This document shows, piece after piece, positions 33,301-36,037 of a stretch of 36,037 bases of DNA. The stretch is from assembly GCF_004349055.1 (NCBI RefSeq), contig NZ_SMKX01000084.1, positions 1 through 36,037 of the forward strand, in the 5' to 3' direction. Under the pieces are notes generated by a model, which was given only the letters and a program-made list of their open reading frames with translations, made no database searches and was not told where the DNA came from. Made by a program: the position numbers and the translations under genes. Every line of letters begins with the position of its first letter. The stretch's first letter is position 1. This stretch comes from Kribbella antibiotica. GTDB taxonomy: Bacteria; Actinomycetota; Actinomycetes; Propionibacteriales; Kribbellaceae.

Positions 33301-34586
33301 TCGACGAAGCCGAGGTTGCCGGTGGGGATCGGGGCCGCGCTGATCCCGCGCGAGATCGCCCCCATCATCGGCATCCCGAACACGTTCTGGCCGAACACAC
33401 CACGCCCGACCACGCCGACCTTGAGGGCCGAGGTGAAGGACTTGAAGTTGCTCAGCCCGAGCGCCTGGAAGGCGCGGATGTCGTCAGCCGCGACCGGCAG
33501 GAAGATCCGGGTCCACTGCAGGTTGTTGAAGTGTGCAGAGATGAACTTCCCGGTGCCGGTGAACGCCGTACCGATGCCCTTGCCGATGGCGCCGATGCCC
33601 TTGCCGACCGCGGACAGGCCGGACGAGAACGCGAGCGACAGCTTGCTGAAGGTGCCGAGCGCGATGGTGCCGAAGTTGTTCACGAAGCTGGCGGCGTTGA
33701 CCGGGAAGTTGTGCAGGTTCTTGATCACGAACAGGCCGGTCTCGCGGATCGAGAGGTTGACCAGGCTGCCGAGCCCGCGCAGGCCGGTCAGGCCCGACAT
33801 CAGGAAGTTCTTGCTGAAGATGTTCCGGAAGGTCTGCGCGATCCCCTTCACCCCGGCGGCGATCCCGCCGGCGACACCCTTGATGATGCTGAAGATCGGC
33901 AGCGCCTTGGTGGTCGGCGCGATCAGGCCCAGACCGGCCAGGAACAGGTCGAGGAAGCCGGCATCGCCCTTGGCGACGTCGACGATCGTCTTGATGAACA
34001 GCGCCAGGTTCACGCCGAGCGCGATCAGGGCGATCGGGCCACCGAAGATCAGCGCCGGGATGATCAGGATGATCGCGAGCCACTTGAAGGCTTCCCAGAA
34101 CGCCTCACAGGCCGAGATCGGCAACTGGATGTTCGCCACGCCGTTGATCCGGCCGGCGTAGCCACCGGCTGCGCTGGACTGGTCCCGCCCGGCCTGCTCG
34201 GCGATCCCCTTCTGCCGCTCCCGCTCCGGGTTGTCCTCGGGCAGGCCGCGACCGGCGTTGAGCGCGTCGTCCGCCGTCCGCTGGTAGCCCTCGACCGCCG
34301 TCCGCCACTCGCGCAGTGCGGTGGCCGAGGTCTCGAACGCGTTCGCCACGTCCTCGACGTGACCGCGGAGCCGACCGTCGACCTTGCTCCGGAGGGCGTC
34401 CGCGGTGGCGCCGACAAAGTCCTGGTCGCTGTTCTTGTTCATCACCTTGTCGACGGCGTTCATGATCTCGCGCGCCTTGCCGCCGACCTTCTGGAGGACC
34501 TCGGCCAGCTGGCCGATCGTCTCCGGCTCGCCGGGGGTGGGGTCGCTGCCCAGCCCGATCGCTTCCCAGTCGCCCGGCCGTGGCAT
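21342..34586 (-). CDS. Giant (4,414-residue) T7SS-type protein with three ADP-ribosyltransferase-like units
   Basis: Residues 1-150 match the actinobacterial 'putative T7SS-secreted protein' signal domain (RPGDWEAIGLGSDPTPGEP then long helices with DFVGATADALRSKV in the WxG place). About 165-350 are hydrophobic segments. About 510-590 are 20-residue PPE-MPTR-like repeats, and 785-850 are GTPGVG-rich. Three homologous units (about 1010-1615, 1616-2222, 2223-2800) each contain a helical segment, a beta part and an ADP-ribosyltransferase-like core with YRGV (Arg1350, 1961, 2557), STS (1371, 1982, 2578) and Q-x-E (Glu1429, 2040, 2636). About 2800-4130 are beta repeats of the FRVVG.NG...FGADGVHLSDGI and YDTNGNLTDWG kind. 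About 4140-4380 are hydrophobic helices, then a Pro-rich tail. The start has GAGGAGG a few bases before ATG 34586. It probably is an exported or surface-displayed ADP-ribosylating effector; targets are unknown. Confidence 0.9.
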   Translation of the reverse strand: MPRPGDWEAIGLGSDPTPGEPETIGQLAEVLQKVGGKAREIMNAVDKVMNKNSDQDFVGATADALRSKVDGRLRGHVEDVANAFETSATALREWRTAVEGYQRTADDALNAGRGLPEDNPERERQKGIAEQAGRDQSSAAGGYAGRINGVANIQLPISACEAFWEAFKWLAIILIIPALIFGGPIALIALGVNLALFIKTIVDVAKGDAGFLDLFLAGLGLIAPTTKALPIFSIIKGVAGGIAAGVKGIAQTFRNIFSKNFLMSGLTGLRGLGSLVNLSIRETGLFVIKNLHNFPVNAASFVNNFGTIALGTFSKLSLAFSSGLSAVGKGIGAIGKGIGTAFTGTGKFISAHFNNLQWTRIFLPVAADDIRAFQALGLSNFKSFTSALKVGVVGRGVFGQNVFGMPMMGAISRGISAAPIPTGNLGFVDNLKSFFNQMMEPPKLVPAVHINNFGLATDSGFGAGKAFTAIDEIHLAPMAPLPPTNVGVSAINPPTVQTASGLHIPGPTNVGNVSTNVGSMHVGTPAFGNVGNVSTNIPAMHAGTPSFGNVGNVSTNIPAMHAGTPSLNGVGNLSTNISGLHTGSPTVNGVNGIEGLVQGMPNASHVAIPALPSNSLVHGTQGAGTGNFAHLTGNANVVQPNVNVSSLHVSGTQSSGIGDLVNSGIRGNTPSISPNFAQSIGDGAGHGFQAQHFTQSIDEILHSSGAANGHLGSVAPPAVDRINSALNLLHGGAADLKVGAPGVPVRVDNPGLAGTQNLASPPATAHVQPVNMPRTEVPIQTQIVPNGHVGTPGVGGPGHIGTPGVGNLPGSIGTPGVGAPVHIGAPNVGNLGNAGTPGTPGSGHSFVPGKSEIPLSGLPDHPGAMIKVERFEGGMTQFNLHGGGPNGRLDVLGGGHLRFTDTSTGATTRFGSDGLVIDQGIRLTKTDGVIRPTDQILVKGSDGTFHVTGLDGKLVPDGLKVRGLDTGGVQILGKDGASWNYSATGKLEGQNITAHWQNDLAAKAGVFHKAGDTDLAVTKKMEDFGSVQNAQKNLNIAHENVEVHGTRGDGPSTGPSVGEQVHIDLHGAQRDLDNAKAAFEDKHHLSVDGLKQQLDDITTQSLNERPRLLGGGRTQTFDVPGNAGVKFNVADGKQISLHGDHADDFTSAVNGTTLKISRESTGHSWTYNLGFGNRANQIGESFPLNGGLFDGKPVALEGKLGQFDRGAMSFDGKSFPVKVTDDTITVGSPQGPMNYDRGGVFTGPGENAAGHLPKPTPPQHLAGDPAGLARWEAQVDLSRTHLTLAASDSKLSGLMKDVTGGSFTSKRGYGGYVNPTALGDGTLVTKVRTFDTITQDLLHKGPADNITVYRGVSLDPEAALAHSFPERLPISTSTSMKFQDEWAKNGVMSNRVVFEIDVPANHGKLAMSYPDHYTPGGGEARAWNQDQSEFTLAPTTLVRTGAPDRFVGEMRIISVKAEQIPTSKLESLITEQWKGLDSATAFDDFAKSFNQTNLRNFEGFDDAITRSTTSTDNMMHTIHVQRPGFKNELTITVMRNEPADSVRVTMVADGKTVFNQTWSKTDFRNLATDLRGGVLHNNEQFTNLAKPAEWTVSRASGKQIADAWDADSLARTNVFRSPGDADSLVLQKANDFTTIQKAQNDLGKALDNFSVNGNRIDGRATGVSVGDLAKVDLQHAQGEFVKVKEIFESKYPGMNVESVQHQLDELLVDSLRDRPRLVAGGTQPRPAPIPNSSVFFKVDDGTVTFTGPNANAFTGTFDGPMLKVTETSFDGTMTRQLEFSINRRTNMPMLNRDEFTLTGGPFEGKRIGAEIEIGLPGQSHLVDDLNGNVPVQYLSGEFHVPSTLGPAKYTREGEFVGIGGTRTDHLPPVNAPAGMTGDDLARFTAQAEISRTHLTAAGQLDDVGRMMDSIAEGAFTSKRGYGGYVDSAFHNGTLEEKVLEFNTGAHSLMVDGKIGRTTVYRGVAMDKIAAQSDTFIERLPVSTSSEWKFQPQWAKGADLDKRVVFKIDVPETHGKLAMAYPDDYVRGIGDAAPKNQGQFEVTLSPTILERTSEPIFTRDGLTVIPVRARQMTDDQIGHFLTERWSGLDSATAFDDFAKAFDTAGMQKFGGMSEVTVTSKTSGLVNEITVSKVGFEGNNLKIVVTRDVDADSVRVTATADGTTSFNQTWSRDGFANIATDLKAGTLHDNDLFVSMSKPAAWSAKGKAAASPMDVDLAAKTTAPRAAFDAEAMASVRMEDFGRVRQSRYNLQQAELNVNLHGGRSDSTSVDAAIGPQVKMELDAAQVDFDAGKAAFKRKHEMDFDDLQAEVSAAKKMKLPGAGRLFDVPGGNVSFQVERGQVGFAGSLADDFSGAVTGNTVVVTRIGTGGGGVVGDTWTFRMGFRPSLIGRTMTLTDGPLAGEVVNLRGIAGQLDGTLGDAGVWPRQLSGDDLFIATPTGPLHYTRDGNFLGPVETATGKLGPAAPPPHLGNDPDGLARWTAQVDSSRTHLTAALDNKAVENMMKDVMGGAFTSKRGYEGFVKPSALGEGTLAAKVNDFNNVTRDLLFKGPDERMTLYRGVSMDPHAAQADEFVDRLPSSTSNNIGFQEEWAKNGAASNRFVFEIDVPAGHGKLSMAYPKGYDAGEGAAKAWNQSQWEVTLAPTVLKRTGPDRIEDGMTIVPVRAEQISSGKIVDLLTEKWPGMNLDTAYDDFVRAFDNGSVNRWEGFDDVTVTTTKSADGNLTTHTLSKPGYGDKLDVLISKDVDGGTVSVKIEGADAAFSKGPWKGTDLTDLAAQLRGNVLHDSDLFMRLPQPGAWAQEPVVVNMLHMPQVQQHQLAGVFNGNQVVLPHGGQPHVAGPNGGQFAVHDFGTNGFRVVGPNGQTGRYGANGVHVADGVVLNDTRGIRFTEGAQVVDIQGVPIPNTHLDNLAGGEFRVVEGNNATRFGADGVHLSDGIRLQDPNGLRFTENLGTGPRVVDQHGVPVPNAAVQQLDNGVVVVEGRIGRGFDANGIHVDNRITLESRFQDQVVVRPVQGRPSVAGADGPLFRVVDVQDGGFRVIGARGQMQRYGADGAHLGDGVALADNLHPRETLFTEADGAGGFRVVDLNGGVPAQHRLETFGNGQFRMFDDSTGTVRWFGDDGLGRAHGFRVQDPAYGGNTYLYRMPDGQAHFVDDAATARPGTVHLSQDGTNTFHIADANGVTRHFDNAGGYLERQVPALDQVTGTQRIVVHDVNNNLVLRGPAGDTATVNHVQGGGYRIVDNGRFEQFGADGAYQAFGRQIQLPGETAWLHIGAGGNNPQWLDNAFQPVAGRNVVVNGTEIHVARANGHDVFDMQGGLLREVTDIPGNGAVFGGSRITRDNNGVVTWADNAGVQMPIPHRATIDNTGNIRIEITMPGRPRHGEFHQFNRGGDITEQGFRVVRDNQPTQFKYVINRTDNTWQRVADDGTIGDLGFHKGKVDIVGLEQGRIKLQSSTAKEVEVFERRWLPGDQILDSFRKTDTLGFNSTNRRTTWTQYDTNGNLTDWGKRHHATAGNAWQDINHNWRTVRDYQQGLQKFDNPIADQLGPLAKAEEKITGHVIAIRNGDGSWTWHRYQADFVHVAQGNRTFERVGEGWTDTVRVMDNGNEVSHVAQQKWGTWHGPDHARQYKEFTLQPGATHPTRDGSFELLSPQVKPIGKGELLPDGTLLSSVRQGDQRPPVWVRERLLGNPPTTGSVAHIAGDNRFQIFRWNTTGGPNAADNGIRYVGADEAFIDVDMAGAFVRSKGKLHDGTDLKVGDHATSPTNQYPQANLQPGARADTPWTNGDVNGWRVTNGNTWQDFAEVDGQGWRMFRESQPGGVVREYPDPADTHIWVNRDAHGNLVGMAHKVDDPANVGGHKYVVATGDADSSTWRWHELDQNGVQVANSGGERFHFKGSRDESISYDNSFRDFDAAGNLVRDRRMLDELRFIESWDNGGQWVAKEFDKLGVEVVGSTQLNRAWLQADGTWGNNWVNGSTHFRDSIPATPTTPTQVLRETPVHIGDGRPARVREYTMDGNGRTDFAQWKEFDFDKVVRERVASGNNFLETDKVHGQWKLYDNTGRVIGERSDNGLVFEFRDGQLRLTGNEFDFRGQMTEFRGWNTRMGDVQRQPWLMQSNWTMADKTLMPGGSAVLREANYAPFSRLLTQKLAISMTFDFLLDYAASLMIMGIIAEAQNKPFTGNDALKALMNAAVGTTIKGVAGAALTDTKLMGSFVRNMKQNQANLDGGKLITNRPMNHTSTWGGEWAANTGAVKWRAGVFDYGFGMMLLPLTAFVNGAMNAAIFGVPGSDGKSHKVSGWQAVAEGGITAVASLVAANSIGLLRTGIGQYALGRYVQKGGIGEMALNMPLRLWEKGMGSLLTPEIRGRIDPPWSHIPTTPPPPPAAPQPTITPGGVILPPGVTPVPSVPGTQGTP
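26190..31560 (-). repeat. Three tandem ~600-codon units, each with an ADP-ribosyltransferase-like core
   Basis: Within the giant gene, units at about 31560-29745, 29744-27920 and 27919-26190 share order and motifs. Each begins with a coiled-coil-like helical part (MEDFG.V..A..NL), passes through a beta part with FDG or similar, then SRTHLT and FTSKRGYGGYV, then the ADP-ribosyltransferase-like core, then SVRVT...DG and LRGG.LH.N..F. In all three the Arg of YRGV, the Ser of STS and the Glu of Q-x-E are present, with identical distances (Arg to Ser 21, Arg to Glu 79 residues). DNA identity between units is only moderate, so the triplication is old. Confidence 0.88.
32080..32230 (-). repeat. GTPGVG-rich coding repeats
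   Basis: Short imperfect repeats encode units such as HIGTPGVGNLPGS and APVHIGAPNVGNLG in the giant protein (about residues 785-850). They look like collagen/PPE-style flexible linkers. Confidence 0.65.
32821..33060 (-). repeat. Four tandem 60-bp coding repeats (20-residue, PPE-MPTR-like)
   Basis: Four consecutive 60-bp units align base for base at 32821, 32881, 32941 and 33001, becoming degenerate beyond. They encode TNIPAMHAGTPSFGNVGNVS-type units in the giant protein. The N-x-G-N spacing recalls the Asn-Gly repeats of mycobacterial PPE-MPTR proteins, which are T7SS substrates. The two central copies (32881-33000) are the most alike. Confidence 0.85.
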
Positions 34587-34646
34587 TCATCCCCTCCTCA
34601 CGCTCGGCGAAAAGCCTCCGCACTGACCACGCACCAGGCGCGTGGA

Positions 34647-34683
34647 AGGTTCATTCGGATTCATTGTGAATGGAAATGAACCT
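34647..34683. promoter_or_regulatory. 37-bp palindrome in the divergent promoter of the T7SS-like locus
   Basis: AGGTTCATT (34647-34655) and AATGAACCT (34675-34683) are exact inverses. Inside them ATTCA/TGAAT is again symmetric around TTG, so 14 of 17 positions per arm match. The element lies centrally in the 160-bp gap between the giant gene (start 34586) and the first WXG100-like gene (start 34747). It is a strong candidate operator controlling both directions. Confidence 0.7.
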
Positions 34684-34746
34684 GGGCGCCTGCTCGCGCG
34701 TGGTCTGTACGTACCTGTGTGGTCGAGCGCGAGGTCAGGAGGGGTT

Positions 34747-35637
34747 GTGCCGGACAAACTCAAGATGAACTACAACCTGCTCAACGACGCCAAGAAGGAT
34801 CTTGAGGAGTTGGCGGGCAACATCAAGCCGACGCTGAACAACGACCTGTTCGACAGCGTGGCCGGGCACAGCTCGGCCGTGATGGGCAGCAGCAAGATCA
34901 GCGCCGCGATCACCAGGCTGCACACCAACGCCCAGAGCACGATGACCAAGGCCGAGGACGGCCTGAAGAAGCTGGCCGGTTCCTTCGGCTCGGTCGGTGA
35001 GGCGTTCCTCCAGTTCGACGCCGAGATCGCTCAGGGCATGAACGTCACCAACAGCAACCTGGCGCTGTCGAACTACTACCGGGACAAGTCCCAGTGGGAC
35101 TACTACCAGTCACACAAGAGTGAGTGCGAGAACCTCCCGGCCGGCACCAAGGCACCGGACTTCTGCAGTGCCACGAACCCGGGTGACCACCCGCCGCTGG
35201 ACCAGACCATCACCACGGACCGCGGCAACATCCAGACGCACCTGACCGTCGATGACAAAGGCAACGTCATCAAGGAAGAGACCACGGTCACCTACGACGG
35301 CAAGACGTACCACTCGGTGACGACGTACAGCGACGACAAGCACACGATGTACACCGACAGCGAGTACCCCGACGGCAGCAAGGTCCACGACGAGACCACG
35401 ATCAAGACCGACGGGGGCAGCACGTCGACGTCCACCAGCACGGACCACGACGGCAAGAAGGACGTCACCGTGACCGACCTCGGGAGCGACGGTGCCGGCA
35501 CGAAGAAGGTCACCGACTCCGACGGTGAAGTGACCGAGTACACCCGCGGTGCGGACAACGAGGACGGCACCTCGGCCAAGTGGGTCGAGGTCCCGAAGCC
35601 CGAAGACGATTACTACTACTACCCGATGGGCGTCTAG
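34747..35637 (+). CDS. WXG100/ESX-like helical protein with charged beta-rich tail
   Basis: With GTG at 34747 the protein has 296 residues. Residues 1-115 are a helical hairpin like ESX/WXG100 proteins (MNYNLLNDAKKDLEELAGNI ... ITRLHTNAQSTMTKAEDGLKKLAGSFGSVGEAFLQFDAEIA), but the WxG turn is replaced by FDSVAGHSS. Residues about 140-290 are acidic, Thr/Ser/Asp-rich strand repeats (TVTYDGKTYHSVTTYSDD, SEYPDGSKVHDETTIKTDGG) like YD/MORN-type hairpins. The C-terminus is DDYYYYPMGV. AGGAGG just before the GTG fixes the start; the in-frame ATG at 34642 lies inside the operator palindrome region. It is probably a partner or co-substrate of the giant protein. It is followed 32 nt later by a second WXG100-like gene. 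Confidence 0.85.
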   Translation: MPDKLKMNYNLLNDAKKDLEELAGNIKPTLNNDLFDSVAGHSSAVMGSSKISAAITRLHTNAQSTMTKAEDGLKKLAGSFGSVGEAFLQFDAEIAQGMNVTNSNLALSNYYRDKSQWDYYQSHKSECENLPAGTKAPDFCSATNPGDHPPLDQTITTDRGNIQTHLTVDDKGNVIKEETTVTYDGKTYHSVTTYSDDKHTMYTDSEYPDGSKVHDETTIKTDGGSTSTSTSTDHDGKKDVTVTDLGSDGAGTKKVTDSDGEVTEYTRGADNEDGTSAKWVEVPKPEDDYYYYPMGV

Positions 35638-35669
35638 CCCACCGCCCACCTCCGAAAGGACCACCCGCA

Positions 35670-35978
35670 ATGGCGTACGACGGCATCAACCTCGACTACG
35701 GCAAGATCGTCGATGTCACCACCCTGATGAAGAACGCCCACGACCAGATCGTCCCGCTGGTGGAGAACCTGCGCACCCGGGTCAACACCCTCGTCGACGA
35801 CGGCATGGTGTTCAAGCAGTCCAGCGAGGTCATCCGGAACACCTACAACAACTTCGACACCAGCCTGAAGGCCGCGGTCAAGGGCATCGAGGACTTCCGC
35901 GAGATGTTCAACAGCATCAAGAAGAACGCCGAAGACTTCGACCAGGGCATCAGCAACTCACTGAACCAAGCCAAGTAA
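35670..35978 (+). CDS. WXG100-like small helical protein
   Basis: This 102-residue, mostly helical protein has the size and two-helix layout of ESX/WXG100 proteins: IVDVTTLMKNAHDQIVPLVENL, a turn DDGMVFKQSS in the place of W-x-G, then EVIRNTYNNFDTSLKAAVKG and a helical end EDFREMFNSIKKNAEDF. The canonical Trp is absent and I see no C-terminal YxxxD/E signal. WXG100 proteins are secreted as dimers through type VII systems, so it may pair with the product of 34747-35637. AAAGGA 9 nt before ATG 35670 sets the start; an upstream extension to 35580 would overlap the previous gene in another frame. A terminator follows. Confidence 0.85.
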   Translation: MAYDGINLDYGKIVDVTTLMKNAHDQIVPLVENLRTRVNTLVDDGMVFKQSSEVIRNTYNNFDTSLKAAVKGIEDFREMFNSIKKNAEDFDQGISNSLNQAK

Positions 35979-35992
35979 CCCCAGCACCCCCG

Positions 35993-36027
35993 AAGGGGCT
36001 CCCGGCACCCGTTGCCCGGAGCCCCTT
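35993..36027 (+). terminator. Terminator after the WXG100-like operon
   Basis: AAGGGGCTCC (35993-36002) pairs exactly with 36018-36027, with a small inner CGG/CCG helix, 15 nt after the stop codon. This suggests the rightward operon consists of just the two WXG100-like genes. Confidence 0.75.
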
Positions 36028-36037
36028 TCGCATCCCC

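Noticed and set aside
21354..34679. Very long plus-strand open frames (1,462, 1,003, 1,180 and 740 codons) opposite the giant gene
   Set aside because: Composition is Arg/Val/Asp-heavy with no domain, typical of the antisense frame of GC-rich coding DNA. The minus-strand protein has clear domains, repeats and a ribosome site.

Overview
The window is GC-rich DNA from a filamentous-type actinomycete. Supporting signs are an ECF sigma factor of the SigE family, the tRNA-adenosine-deaminase/associated-protein pair, a LytR_C membrane protein, Tat and Sec secretion signals, many GTG/TTG starts, probable leaderless promoters and a type VII secretion (T7SS)-like locus. Codon style and gene content suggest Kribbella or a close relative (inference only; no database was consulted).

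Layout, left to right. 1-106 is the tail of an IS110-type transposase cut by the window edge. 107-366 is non-coding with two GGGGT-nn-ACCCC palindromes 63 bp apart. An aminoglycoside/hydroxyurea-type kinase (367-1227) converges with a secreted S33 tripeptidyl-peptidase (1224-2642). A SnoaL-like protein (2709-3071) is divergent from an XRE/MmyB-like regulator (3182-3964). Three stacked hairpins follow. Next come two sigma modules, each made of a SigE-family ECF sigma factor and a translationally overlapping single-span membrane protein with a long Pro/Thr-rich outer tail (4107-5611 and 7410-8398). Between them lie a secreted SH3-type protein (5719-6798) and a third Pro/Thr-rich membrane protein (6846-7325). 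8399-9409 is about 1 kb without a credible gene but full of strong inverted repeats.

9410-18783 is mostly ordinary chromosome: a membrane diguanylate cyclase, a HerA-like ATPase, a VapB-like small protein with a LytR_C protein, a Phd-like protein, a CPA1 antiporter, tRNA-Ser(CGA), tadA and its partner, upp, and a Tat-exported protein of the 'teichoic acid biosynthesis protein C'/baseplate-like type.

The right half (18823-35978) is the remarkable part. A 4,414-residue protein carries an N-terminal T7SS-type signal domain, membrane segments, PPE-MPTR-like 20-residue repeats, three tandem units of about 600 residues, a long beta-repeat region and a hydrophobic C-terminal region. Each of the three units contains an intact R / STS / Q-x-E ADP-ribosyltransferase-type signature with identical spacing. 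The gene overlaps by GTGA with a gene for a right-handed beta-helix fused to an EccA/CbxX-type AAA+ ATPase. Across a promoter region with a 37-bp palindrome, two divergent genes encode WXG100-like small helical proteins. I read this as a T7SS-exported giant ADP-ribosylating (toxin-like) protein with its own chaperone-type ATPase and WXG100-like partners. No EccB/C/D secretion core and no recognisable immunity gene lie inside the window.
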